Source: Magicicada septendecula (Eukaryota > Arthropoda > Insecta > Hemiptera > Cicadidae). Taken from it: 64,000 nucleotides of DNA. Each line of letters starts with the position of its first letter. Position 1 is the stretch's first letter. This document shows positions 39,761 to 51,250 of the stretch, piece by piece. The position numbers and the translations under genes were made by a program. The notes under the pieces are model-generated. The model did not search any database. It was given only the letters and a program-made list of their open reading frames with translations, and had not been told where the DNA came from. The stretch lies in NCBI GenBank assembly GCA_034769895.1, contig CM068373.1, positions 25,382,120-25,446,119 of the forward strand, in the 5' to 3' direction.

Positions 39761-40154
39761 AAAATTATAGCAGTTAGCAAATTCATAAAAGAAATAGTAA
39801 GGATGGCTGCTAATTTAAACAATAAGAAGAAGGAGTAACTATTTGGCACAACTGGCTTCGTCGACGCTAGGCAGGAAGGTTGGCAGCACTGATGTCTGAA
39901 AGTCAAACAATAAGAAACTCACTCGAGTGCAGAAGCGGAACCTTTACGGTCGATGTATCTACACAACTCGTCGGATATTTGATCGGATGCGCTTCCTATC
40001 ACACCGCGATACGTTTTTGAGTTCGAAACTATAAATTTATTGTACGACAGTGCACAAAACGGGCCATTTGTTTCTGCTGTTTTACACAACGGACGTACGA
40101 GTTTTTATCGTAGGTTATCGTACGAAATAAATCGGATGCACAAAAGGGGTCTAA

Positions 40155-41650
40155 GCCACCGCAGCACGCTTCACGTTTTACCTAAATAATCATTAATTTA
40201 TACATTCACCTTTTTTTTCCTGTAATAGTAAAAATTGACCATAACAATTTAATTACAAATTTAGTTTTTCAGGATTATTTAACGTTTACTTTTAGAAATG
40301 TAAATAAATTTTCCTCTGAACAGAATATTATTTAGCATAAACAAAATTATCTACCTACAGTTATTGCGTTAACTATATATTACTCTTTAACACATCTAAC
40401 TAAATAAACACTTTTCTTACCTTTAGCGAAGAGAACTGGCATCATTATCCATAATTGCAGTAATTTTAATATTCTAATGACAGGGTACACTGTCATTTTT
40501 ACTCAATTACTGGCATGGAAATTCTGTCCTTACCTACGGCATCGTTACAGAGACTCGCCTGTTCCCTTGGCTTTGATCACTCTTATGCATAACAAGTTAT
40601 TTGATACTCGCGTAGTAAGGCAAAATCTTTCCGTACACTTGGCTTTTGTTTCGTAATTCTAAAAAAGGAAACCGAAAATAAAATGTTCTATATTTGACTG
40701 AACACAATTTATAAATATTATATCATTATAATATATAATATTATTTACGTAATATAATATAACACAATAATATATATAATATATCAATATAATATTATGT
40801 TAAGTGTAGTCCTTTAATCTAAGGATTTATGTGTACTAAATACAAATCCACACCGTTACACCGATTGCCACCAAATTTTTCACATTTAACCTTTAATACA
40901 AGGCAAAAAACACTATCTAACTTGGAATTTGATATTTTGCGCATTTCGTAGGATTTAGGCCCTTTTAATTATGCCTTTCAGTTGACGCGTATAAAGATGT
41001 CAACAATAACATGGAGACCAGAATTAATTACCGTAGTAACAAGTAAATAAACAAATGATATTTAACGGCATCGGAACTGTACCTTTATCTCTTCCTACAG
41101 TTTTCATTTTTTTTTTATATGCGATTGTATCTATATATTTTGTAATTTTGTACACAGATACGTCTATATATTTTGTAATTGTCTTAAACGATTATAAAAT
41201 TTATGGTTATACGTATTTCTGATGATGCAATGGATAAGTAATGAAATATATTAAATACTACTACTAAAGAATGTCAAAAACACCATGGAGACCAGAATTA
41301 ATTACCATAGTAACAAGTAAACAAACAAAAGCTTTTTAGCGGCAACGGAACTGTACATTTATCCATTCCTGCAGTACATTTTCGATGTTATGTATAATAT
41401 GCGATTTTATGGATATATTTCGATGTGAAAAAGAAGTGTACTAATTGTAAATTGGCCTATTACTTAATGCAAAACGAAAATACGTGTTATTTTCATTTGT
41501 GAGGTTAGGTGACAACGGTTTTTGGTTTTTAGTTCACTGCTGAAATACATAAAAGTTGAGGAAAACATAATGTTCAATGTGTTATACAATGCTTCTAATA
41601 CAGTAACAGTTAAAATAAAGAGTTTGGCGTTGTTGATTTAACAGGTACTT
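40155..41650. other. AT-rich DNA with a duplicated segment
   Basis: No gene is seen. A roughly 100-base segment starting CATGGAGACCAGAATTAATT occurs at about 41010-41110 and again at about 41290-41395, a diverged direct duplication about 280 bases apart. Confidence 0.5.
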
Positions 41651-41903
41651 TATAAATATCTCCAAGGCTTTATAAACGGCTACTTTTAAATCTCCAAAAG
41701 CTGTTGCACCAACATAATAATTTAGTACAAGTTAAAATAGTACAAGTGTTGAAAACAGCTTTGGAGAGAAATTAACTAATGAGTACAAAATTGTTATACG
41801 AACTGACAGAACGCCATATAGACATAGACAAAAAAATTATATTAAAATACTCATAAAAAGTCAAATATTTGCGTGCGAAGCAGCGGACAACAGTTAGTAA
41901 AGT
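41651..41903 (+). mobile_element. decayed Helitron 3' region
   Basis: TTTAAATCTCCAAAAGCTGT and GTTGCACCAACA near 41690-41715 match the segment before the Helitron terminus at 48518-48573. GCAGCGGACAACAGTTAGT at about 41878-41897 resembles that terminus with substitutions. I take it as an old related fragment. Confidence 0.4.
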
Positions 41904-42249
41904 TATATTTTTAACATAGTTTGTAATACACGCTAGTTTGTTATAGGCACAGAAGAACATTCACTAAACAAGTATGTTTTATTTCATATTCTATCTTGGT
42001 AGTAGTAATTATTCTTACCATTATTTTCTACAATTATTCATTGTTCTCCCCTCAGACATACTGTCTTCCCTCTCACTACACAGACACGCGCGACCACACA
42101 CACAGCCGCGCGGTCACACATACACACTTATGAAGACTGGTTTCGACTAGGAATAAAAATTAATTTCTAGTAGGACATGGGAGTAGAGTATTTCTCGCAA
42201 ATCGGAATTCGTCGAATGAACATCACACGTTGAATCGTGTGGTTTAAAA

Positions 42250-43025
42250 CAAACGCACATTAATTGTTACTTCCATGTTCAACAAGGAAATGGTTGTATG
42301 GTAATGGCGAAATAAATCGTGTTCAAGATAAGGGCTGACTATGACTGTACGACCCTAAATGCATGAAGAAAAGTCATTTTTCGAAAAGTGTTTGTGTGTG
42401 TGTGTGTGTATGTGTGTCTCTGTGCGTGCATTTTTTTATGGCGAACGATAACTGCCGCAAATTCAATCAAAATCAAACAATTTTTTGAATACGTGCCTGA
42501 GTTATAGAGGACTGAAGGCCTATTGATTTTACTGAAGATCGGTTATGGGGAAGGGGTAGTTTACCGGCAACATTTTATGTTTAACAAGAGTAAACTACTT
42601 AATTTTGATAAATACCGTATCCTGAAAATAAGATCATAATAATCCACTATAAAATAATAGATGAAATATCTATAAATAAAAAGGGTAGGTGAAGTGGGAC
42701 GGGTTAACTTTGTATAAATGAAAATGATAGTTGAAGGGGAAGGGGATAATTTTATATACGTGGTTATTAAAATTCCTTCCCGGGGTGTTTGGCCATGGTC
42801 CAATGTTTTCTGCAAAACCAGACGTTTCGACAGTGCCATCGACTGCCATCATCAGTGAAAATCGGGTGGGCTAACATGCAATACGTTAGTGGTTAGTACT
42901 GTGGTTAAGGCTGAAGCAAGAAGTAGAAAGAAGTAGTTTCTGTGGAATTATTTCATTTCGAAAATGATTTTAAATATAAATTGTAGAACATGGAAGTCAT
43001 GTATGGTTCTCCATACCGATATTTT
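42250..43025 (-). repeat. about 770 bp repeat, inverted relative to 50483-51250
   Basis: Several landmarks occur in reverse order and orientation in the copy at 50483-51250: AACCATACATGACTTC, the hammerhead-like block, GGAAGGAATTTTAATAAC, a CCCCTTCAACTATCATTT segment, and CCCCATAACCGATCTTCA. No coding capacity is visible. It may be a non-autonomous element linked to a hammerhead-bearing retroelement. Confidence 0.7.
42818..42860 (-). ncRNA. hammerhead-ribozyme-like motif
   Basis: Minus strand CTGATGA (42855-42849, exact consensus), a stem-loop of about 20 bases, GAAA (42828-42825), palindromic ACGT stem III, then C followed by TGG. The copy at 50646-50690 is a mutated sister. Confidence 0.6.
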
Positions 43026-43655
43026 ACAACATTTGTTCAGCAGTGTAGTTACACTTTTTCTATTTACATAAAACATTTTTACTTACCTGTGTTTTGGTCC
43101 TTTGAAGGTGTTTAAACAAATGAAACGTTATCACTTTAAATTCCACATTTATGAACAAAAATTATTGCCCATAAATTTTCTCAGACATTTTCTTCTACAA
43201 GAGTTGCAAGATTATCACAACCAAAATAAATACTATACAAATGGTGTTAAAACGGTATCCTGAAGAAGGTACCCGAAAACAGTCCGTAACATACTGGAAA
43301 ACAAAACAAAACAAAATATATATTCCTCCTTGAACGAGACATAATATGTGACTTACCATAGTATTATGGTAACGTATAAAACAATGAAATGTTTTTAATC
43401 TGCTTATTAGGAGTGAGATGAAATGCGTTACTTTGCAAACATCGGCAAGGGTCCTTAAGCAAATAAATAACTACAGTAAAACGTAAAGAGAAATTCTACT
43501 TATTAACAAATAGACCTACATCCAAAGGAATACAGATATTAGAAGTGAAAAATAAATCGCATAACGTAAATGATAAAAATAACACAAACATAACGCTATT
43601 TATGGTAGATACTTCAACATTTAGTAACACAACACCATGAAACCAGGTCAATTTA

Positions 43656-44036
43656 ACTAATGAGAATGTGATGTATTTATAATGTACACACACTTATTGT
43701 TTACTAATGGTACCTATAATATCAATTTTCTATTGTAGTGTACATATTCTTCATAGCCTAGAGGTACCATTCATATGATTTACAATAAATCAGTTCTCGC
43801 GAATCTTTGGGCAACGACGTACGTATCACGTTCAGTAATCAATGTCTACGAATTCGTTTTTGTAAATAGTTGCTGTTTTACGATATTGTGACCGCAAGTG
43901 TGCTGTATATGACCTGACGATGGTCTATGACCGAAATCGATCGTTTTTTATGAATGTGAGTAATTAAAATATTATTGCAAATCATATGTATGGTACCTTT
44001 AGACTATGAACAATAAATACTCTACAATAGAAAATT
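43656..44036 (+). mobile_element. small non-autonomous element B with hammerhead motif
   Basis: A 381-base element flanked by perfect 12-base duplications CAGGTCAATTTA (43644-43655 and 44037-44048). It is homologous to element A over its left end, inverted ends and central segment (GTCTACGAATTCGTTTTTGT). Its hammerhead lies on the plus strand at the right end, whereas A keeps one on the minus strand at the left. This suggests full-length copies carry one at each end. No ORF. Confidence 0.75.
43905..43945 (+). ncRNA. hammerhead-ribozyme-like motif in element B
   Basis: GAC then CTGACGA (43914-43920), stem II GGTC/GACC with bulged U, GAAA (43933-43936), palindromic ATCGAT stem III, and C before GTT. 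GAC and GTT can form a short stem I. Confidence 0.6.
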
Positions 44037-44589
44037 CAGGTCAATTTAGCCTATAGAAACACGTCTTATTCAGAAGGAGCTTTTGGTTATAGTTTTTTAG
44101 TTAACAAATCGTACTGTGCCTAGCTACCTGTTTCCACGATTTTTCTCTTAGCGAAAACTGTGACCATATAACGCACCTTACAATGTGGTTTCTAACAGGC
44201 AGATATTAAAAATGATCGTGTGCAGAGCAAATACTGTTAAATTTTTATGCATTTTTGAACGCATCGTATTCAAATACAATAGGAAGTAGAATACAATTTC
44301 CGTTAATTTTCAAATTACTCTGTATAATTACAAGCACTTTAAATAGTTAATTTATTGTTACAACGGCCTCACTGATCGTCGTATGGTACAAAATACTGAC
44401 ACCAACGAAGCTACTAGTTACCAGCTTTAATTAATCACAAATAACTGTTCGCAATCAACTAGGTTATTCTAGTACAATTATTGGATTTCGTTGTCCATGA
44501 CGTGTCCGTTACTTAACTAAATACAACAATTATATTCACGAGTCGGAACACAATTTTGTTTATAAGTAAAAACATAAAGTTTTACCTTA

Positions 44590-44634
44590 CAACCTGAACC
44601 GGTTTTCACCTTGAAAAGGCTTCTTCAGAGGTTG
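44590..44634 (-). ncRNA. type I hammerhead ribozyme, best match in window
   Basis: Stem I CAACCT (44634-44629) pairs perfectly with AGGTTG (44595-44590). Core CTGAAGA lies at 44628-44622. Stem II closes A-U with CCTT/AAGG inside and one unpaired G. GAA follows at 44607-44605, then the 8-base palindrome AACCGGTT (44604-44597) as stem III, and C at 44596 as the cleavage base. All universally conserved core positions are present. Palindromic stem III implies action as a dimer, as described for Penelope-like elements. Confidence 0.8.
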
Positions 44635-44822
44635 CCGCTGTTGTGGGCGACGGAATCGAATTTCGAAAGATCGATGTTGTTTGTGTGGGGTGAGATTTGT
44701 TCGAATAATGCGTGCGATTTGAATTGTGTCTGTTCGTTTAGGATGTCGTTTTTATTTGTTTTCGTGTGTTTGTATATTTCCAATTGTTCTAGAGTGTCTA
44801 GAGTTCTTTCCAGTAATACTTT
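44590..44822 (-). mobile_element. 5'-truncated Penelope-like fragment inside the LTR
   Basis: The minus-strand frame encodes RTLDTLEQLEIYKHTKTNKN, then DILNEQTQF and a stop region at about 44625. This resembles the C-terminal tail after the GIY-YIG domain of Penelope-like proteins. A hammerhead follows at once. The fragment ends at or just after that ribozyme. Confidence 0.6.
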
Positions 44823-45073
44823 AACTACCACTCGACCCGCACTAAGAATCGCTAACGTAACTGACTAACAAAGCCAGCCTCTGTCCTTTATATAGGTAGC
44901 GCACGTGTTCCAGAATAACTTTCCATCTTTACCACGGCGTGCCAGCATAATGCATATTTCAATTGCTTTCCAGAACACTGTGGGCTACCAGTACCAGAGT
45001 CGGGGTACGCTGTGCTAGTCGAGAAGCGCGTAGAACGACACTCTTGCCTGTTCAAGAGACGCTCGCCGTTACA

Positions 45074-45847
45074 ATATAATAAAGACTTGTGAACATTCGT
45101 TTACAGATTATTTAAAAGACTTAATGTTAATTATTAATAATTTTTATAGCACAAAATAAACTTACTTACTTGCAAAACTCACGTAATAGAATAAAGATGA
45201 CTTTAATATCAAACTACAAGCAATGGAATATAAAACATGTGCGATAATATACTTTTTCGAAACCGCTTAAGACGACTCAAATTCTCGTAGCGTTAAACCG
45301 CAACTGTACTTTTTAATAATATTATTTTGATGATGAGGAATAATTGTTTACATGACGGAAGGCGTATCAGTAAACTAACAATTTGTGTAATAATTTGTAC
45401 AGTTCAAGACACCACTTATCTAAATTACTTGAACTTGAATGCTATCAATAACTATTTCACGATTTGAGTACCAGAAGTATAGTTTAATCTAAGCTATTAA
45501 AGTATTCGAATAGTATTTTAATCACGTGTATTTACAGTCGTATAGATAAACGACTGTGTACACACAGCGATTATTTCCGCACGTTTTAATCAGTTTCTGC
45601 AGTCGTAGAAATTAAATCCTATTTCAATTAGCGGCTTAGTAATCGAACGTGTGGCTTATAAAATATTATTCAACGCCTTCTGACTTAACAAATTCAACTA
45701 GACTTTATTCAGATCTAGCCTCGTTAGTTTTTAACCGCTCTGAGCTCTACTTAACGTTTTGAGTATTGTGACTTCACGTTTGTCGTGGACTTCCTGCCTA
45801 TTCATTTTTGATAATGCCTCCTCCCACATTGTTAAAGTCGATACACA
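45074..45847. other. unannotated AT-rich DNA
   Basis: No gene or repeat I can name. Confidence 0.4.
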
Positions 45848-46250
45848 TTGTTACAAAGACTATAGAGTGTCGTTCTTCACGTTTTGTCGGCTAACGTAGG
45901 AGGTGCGTGTCTCCGTCGAGGATGTGTACAAAAGTACCCTATAGACCTTTTGAGTCCTTGTTAACGACGCAAGTTACAGATCATTATTCTGCGAAATCTG
46001 CAGGCTATACTGTATATGAGCAACAACTGCCACTTAGAAGTCAGTTATATGTAGCGATTTATTCAGCGCTGATCAAGGAATTGTTGTGAAAAGTGATTAT
46101 TGTGTTATAATAATTAGTGTGGAACTCTTAATAGTAACGCTATTACTGTGGATAATGTTAACTTGAATTATTGTATGAGACCACTTTGTTTATAACAAAT
46201 TGTTATTTGTTATTTTTGACTCATTGAAACTGGTTATTAGTAACTTCATT
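45848..46250 (+). repeat. truncated LTR of the solo-LTR family
   Basis: TGTTACAAAGAC at about 45849 could be the start. Further on, GTGGAACTCTTAATAGT and GACTCATTGAAACTGG match the other family members. The 3' terminus is missing. Confidence 0.5.
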
Positions 46251-46878
46251 ATAATATAATATACTTGTTCTTCTTCTATACATTTTAAATATTTAAGGGC
46301 CGAATAAATAACCCAGTCCATACTTTGCTTGGCCATTGCCCAATTCGAGCTTTCTGTTTCTTTCCTTGCTTTCCGGTAATTATGTAATATATTTATATAA
46401 ATATAATTTTCTTTTCCCTACTTAAAGTATAACCATTAAACTGTGTTTAAATGAAAACTATTCGATTTACAAGTTTTTCAATTTTTTTAATGAAATCAGC
46501 TTTATACTGAGCTAGTAAAACAAAATATACCATATATCTTAACACAGGGCCAAAAAAATACTTATGCAAAATTTCAAACAAATATGTTTATTAGTTTAAG
46601 GGTGGAAGCATTTTTAACAAACATACATCGGCCTTGTTTTATATCAGTAAGTATTACATGAAATACACCATATTCGTTTGTCTCGTTTACAATAGTCAAT
46701 GAAGCCACTAAAGAAGGATATGTCAGACAGCAGGGGTGCAGAGATAACAAAAAGGTAGCCAGGTGGAAAAGGTGATGTTTCTGGATCTATGTTTGTGAAA
46801 ATTTCTTTCTTATATTGATCCATAGAATCCGAATCTATACAGTGAGGACACTTTTTACATAACATACTGAACTCACAA

Positions 46879-47027
<149 letters not shown>

Positions 47028-47138
47028 TATCGGAACTACATCCCCTAAATCGACAAACTCATAGTCACTAACAAGTAATTCATTCTTAAAATTCTGGACA
47101 CAATGACTGCACATAATTCGCTATTAGTACTACTAATT

Positions 47139-47315
<177 letters not shown>

Positions 47316-47321
47316 TACCAA

Positions 47322-47882
47322 TGTAGATTTAACACCAAATTCTCTGATTATTTTATCTATAGTTTCTCTATCAACACAATCAAAGGCCTTTTTGAAATCA
47401 ACAAGATTGACTTCAGAGTGAATATTTGTTGTGGACAGGATCTGCCCCTCCTAAAGCAACACTGATATTCACCCAAATGACTATCCAATGTTTTTTCTAC
47501 TCTGTTAAATAGAATCTTTGAAAATATTTTATACGCAACTGGAAGTAAAGATATTCTTCTGTAGTTATTAATCTCTTGCTTATCACCCTTCTTATGTATT
47601 GAGGCCACCTTCCATTCCTTCTGAGATTTTTTATGTTTTCCAAATTCCTTAAAAATTTAATTGTAGATCATTTCTTATCTTTGTTAGAGACCATTTCAAA
47701 ATTTCAGCTGATATGGAGTATTCTCCACTAGCTTTATTGGTTTTCAGTTTTAATTACTTCTTCAATTTCTTCGATAGTCGGTGGAATATCTTCTTCTAAA
47801 TTTTCAAAAATGTCTGACAGTTCTAACCTCTGAATAGGTTCCGGGCAATTTAAAAGTTGATCAGAATGTTCTACTACTACTG

Positions 47883-47966
<84 letters not shown>

Positions 47967-47990
47967 TGACAATCTGATTCACTGATAGGG
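47322..47990 (-). mobile_element. LINE reverse-transcriptase fragment between two CTA arrays
   Basis: Minus-strand blocks in order: ENLEEDIPPTIEEIEEVIK, GEYSISAEILKW, ASIHKKGDKQEINNYR, ISLLPVAYKIFSKILFNRVE, FRRGRSCPQQIFTLKSIL, then VDFKKAFDCVD (RT motif A with its Asp) in a shifted frame. It is an I/Jockey-type ORF2 piece with two or three frameshifts. Confidence 0.85.
47871..47966. repeat. (CTA)n microsatellite
   Basis: About 95 bases of CTA repeat with one TGC interruption. It reads as poly-Val on the minus strand and falls where the LINE RT fragment begins. Confidence 0.95.
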
Positions 47991-48069
47991 TCATGATAAT
48001 GAGATCATTGTTGTACTAATCATGACAATTAGGTAATTTGATTTTAGAGGATTTTCAGCATTATCCAAG

Positions 48070-48573
48070 TTATGCGTATTCGTCACATCCAAAGGTACAA
48101 TTGGCAGAACAAATGTGATATGCGAATTATGTCAGCCAACAAATTTAAAACCGTATCGCCTGGGATGTTCTGCTCTAACGGAAAAGTAATTTTACAACCA
48201 TTCAATCAACCACTTCGTACGTACATGTCAGGAACGACATTAGAACTCAAGCATATTTTCCAAAATATTCGGAGATACAATTCATGCTTTCATATGACAT
48301 CTTTCTGTACGTGAATAGCAATTCAAGAGACTTATGGTTTTATGCCAACTTTTAAAGTAAAAGGACAAATATATCACAAAGTCGGGTCGTTGCTTCCTGT
48401 CCCAAATAAGAACCCGAGGCTTTTAAAAATCTATTTCACGGTACATAATCAAGCCCAGGCTAATCGACGCTGGTGAAGCCATCTTCGATACAAGAAAGGA
48501 TATTTATTGTTTTAAATCTCTACAGGCTGTTGCACCAACAACTAAATCAGGCGAAGCCGCGGGTAACAGCTAG
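48070..48573 (+). mobile_element. Helitron fragment with intact 3' terminus
   Basis: The Helitron N-terminal region is recognisable: PGMFCSNGKVILQPF, then NIRRYNSCFHMTSF, and after a frameshift YGFMPTFKVKGQIYHKVGSL and LPVPNKNPRLLKIYF. The fragment then jumps to a 3' end reading GCGAAGCCGCGGGTAACAGC plus TAG, that is a CTAG terminus at 48570-48573 followed by T, as expected for Helitron insertion between A and T. Internal sequence between is deleted. Confidence 0.75.
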
Positions 48574-48639
48574 TAGAGAAATACAACTGAAAATTAAGTT
48601 ACTAGTGAAAGTTTTATTTAGTATTCTGTTTGAATAAAT

Positions 48640-49745
48640 AATAAATAATATATGTGTTAAATAATATACGTAATACAATTTATGGGAGAAATGTCTCAAA
48701 CGTTCTAAATAAATACAGATGTAAGACAGGGTGTTGGTTTATCCCCAATGTTTTTCAACTGTGTACTGGAGAAAGTAGTGAGTATTTGAAATGAAAAATT
48801 AAAGGAAAGCAAAATATCACCAATCATGTTGGGAAAAATAAACAAGCGTATTGAAATAAACTCTTTGCCATTCGCAGATCACTTTGCTATACGTTCTGAA
48901 AATCTGACATCTGCAGCAACACAAGTTAATTTTTTAGAGGACATAGCCAGTAGAACAGGCTTAAGAATTTCTGCAGAAAAAAAACAAATTTCTCACGAAA
49001 ATTAAAAATGGCCCACAATTTCTGGTAACAGATATTGGTCGAATAGAGAGGGTTCAAAAATTTACGTATTTAGGAGAAATAATTCAAGAGAATGGTTTAG
49101 AAAAATCTGCTCTAAAAGAAAGGGATCATAAGATGGAAAGGGCATATGGTATAACTAAAGATATTTACAATAAAATTGCATATCTAAAAATGCGAACATG
49201 AGGCATTACAGTACAGTAGAAAAGCAACAATGCCTATGTGCAAGTGAATGTCTAGAATTGGATTATAATATAGACAAACTAGAAATATTTTAAAGACGAA
49301 TTATTAGGAAACGTTTAGGCCCACGAAAGTCTTCAGAAGGTTTGCAATTTAGAAGTAATGATGCAATATATCAAAGTATAGGAAATATAACAAAAACAAT
49401 GAAGAAAAAAGAATATTATTTTTTGGACATTTGTATAGATTGGACGACAATAGGTTAACAAAGCAGATCTTCAAATATCTGTTGGCGAAGAAGTCAACAG
49501 CAAGTTGGATAAAAGAAGTCCAAAAGGATTTAGAAAAAATAACAAACACGAAGAAGAAACAATTGAAAGAGACGTTTTTCGGGCAAAAGTGTTAAAAATG
49601 GACGGAGTCCAGGGTAGGAGAGAGAAAATCGCCGTTTCAAAGTGGACTGAAGACAGGAAGAAGAGAAACTGTGAAAAGATGAAAGAATATTGGAGAAAAA
49701 GATAAGAACAAATAATAAAGAATTAAAATTGGCATGTGATTGTTA
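48640..49745 (+). mobile_element. LINE fragment with RT catalytic region and 3' end
   Basis: VRQGVGLSPMFFNCVLEKVV, then FADHFAI (YADD box with the second Asp changed to His), EDIASRTGLRISAEK and VQKFTYLGEIIQENG. After that comes the same 3' part as the copies at 20468 and 35040. It is the longest copy of this family here, still dead through frameshifts. Confidence 0.8.
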
Positions 49746-49749
49746 GATG

Positions 49750-50480
49750 GGGGATACAAAAAAAAGATAAGTAAATAGAAACACAAAGTATATAATAATA
49801 TAAATAAGATTCAATAAACAATTCAATGAGTTTGTTATGTTTTGCTTGTGTTGAAAGTTTGTTTAAGAATTAGTTGTCTACTCTAGTTTTCTTTGACATG
49901 TATCATACTGTGATTACGTGATATCATGTCCTAATATTTACGGATATGATATTGTTTACGCATAGACTAAATCACATTTCGTTTCACCAGCTACGGGATG
50001 AGATTAAACTTGAACAACGGATAATATGTAGGCCTACTCTTCACGCTATACGAGTCACGTAATAACCCAGGTCACCACACACTGGAAACACGACAAAAAT
50101 TAAAGCTTTACTGCAGCTGTTGGAAATTGTCGGTCACAGCAATTAAAACTAATGGGGTCCGGCTTATCGCGTATACGGTTCCCTGAAATCCTGTCGATAC
50201 TGTAGGGCAGCAGATTTATAAAGGACAGACTGCACGACCACAAATGTGTACGCCTACCTTTCCCTAGCCTCACCACACAACCTAGAATTATGTATTTTTC
50301 TCACATTGGTTTCATAAATGGAATTTTAAAATTTTGTGATTCTCACTTTGTTAGGAACTGGTTTTTATTGCACATAGTATGCCCCCATAGTGTACGTATA
50401 AACACCTTGCTAAATCAACTCATTTTACGATAATAAATCAGCTCTAGTCGCTATTAGAATAACTTACATCCTAAGAATAA
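49750..50480. other. unannotated DNA
   Basis: No gene, RNA or repeat that I can support. Confidence 0.4.
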
Positions 50481-50482
50481 AA

Positions 50483-51250
50483 TATCGGTATGGAGAACCA
50501 TACATGACTTCTGTGTTATAAGATTTACATTTAAGATCATTTTGAAACGAAATATTTCCACAAAAACTGCTTCTTTCTTCAGCATTAACCTGTACTGTTA
50601 CTACAGGTCACTAACGTATACCACCTCACGTTACCGCACTCGATTTTCACTTATGATGGCAGTCGATGGCATTGCCGAAACATTGGACCACGGATAAACA
50701 GCCCGGGAAGGAATTTTAATAACAAACTACTTCTTAGGTGCGATAACGTAGTACACATATAAAAAATTATCCCCTCCCCCTTCAACTATCATTTGCATTT
50801 ATAGAAAATTATCTCCTCATCCTTTAACTACATTTTCACTTACAGATCTACCTTTCTACAGAGGCTTATTATCACCTTTTTTTCAGGATAATTTATTTAA
50901 CAAAATCAAGTACTTTACTCTTGTCAAAATATAAAACGTTTCAGGTAAACTACCCCTTCCCCATAACCGATCTTCACCAAAATCGACAGGCCTTGAGTCC
51001 TCTGCAACTCAGGCACATATGCAAAACTTATTTGATTCTGTTTGAATTTGCGGCGGTTATCGTCCTTCAAAGAAAAAGTTCTACACACAGACACTTTTTA
51101 CAAAATTACTTTTTTTCATGTTTTGAGGGTAGTACAATCAGAATCAGCCATTATCACAAAACCGATTTCTTTCGCCATCATTGTACTTCCATTTCCTTAT
51201 GGAACATGGAAGTAAAATGGAACATATCAAATTGTACTATATTTTGTCAA
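50483..51250 (+). repeat. about 770 bp repeat, second copy
   Basis: The inverted partner of 42250-43025, with the same order of landmarks on the plus strand. It includes a mutated hammerhead-like block at 50646-50690 (TTATGATGG in place of CTGATGATGG, GAAA retained). Confidence 0.7.

Larger units (their letters stand above)
37684..39834 (+). mobile_element. Penelope-like element with inverted and direct terminal repeats
   Basis: The left side has a roughly 90-base inverted repeat pair (37684-37773 and 37775-37865). The right copy recurs in direct orientation at 39709-39834. All copies carry a hammerhead-like motif. Between them lies a reverse-transcriptase frame. ACTATTTG flanks both sides (about 37676-37683 and 39838-39845), within a longer 10 of 11 match, a plausible target duplication. 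The element sits inside a Harbinger-type MITE. Confidence 0.8.
37362..40151. mobile_element. Harbinger-like MITE (about 630 bp) split by a Penelope-like element
   Basis: The left end GGCCCCTTTTATGCATCC at 37362 and the right end, inverse GACCCCTTTTGTGCATCC ending at 40151, are inverted repeats that extend through ATTTATNTCGTACGA. TAA flanks both sides (37359-37361 and 40152-40154). Removing the inserted element leaves about 630 bases with no ORF. TIR start and TAA duplication suggest PIF/Harbinger. Confidence 0.7.
44356..45073 (-). repeat. solo LTR, copy 3, carrying a Penelope 3' fragment
   Basis: On the minus strand it begins TGTAACGGCG (45073) and ends CCGTTGTAACA (44356), with 4-base flanks TTAT and ATAT. 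A CTATATAAAGG box near 44893-44883 is followed by CAGTTACG. Its 3' end matches copies 1 and 2 (GTGATTAATTAAAGCTGG, then ACGACGATCAGTGAGGCCG). It is about 220 bases longer than expected from its TATA to 3' end; the excess matches the Penelope-type fragment at about 44590-44822. Confidence 0.7.

Noticed and set aside
43251-43295. A further hammerhead-like order (CTGAAGA, GGTACC, GAAA) on the plus strand
   Set aside because: Stem I cannot be drawn convincingly and no repeat copy supports it, so it was not listed as a feature.
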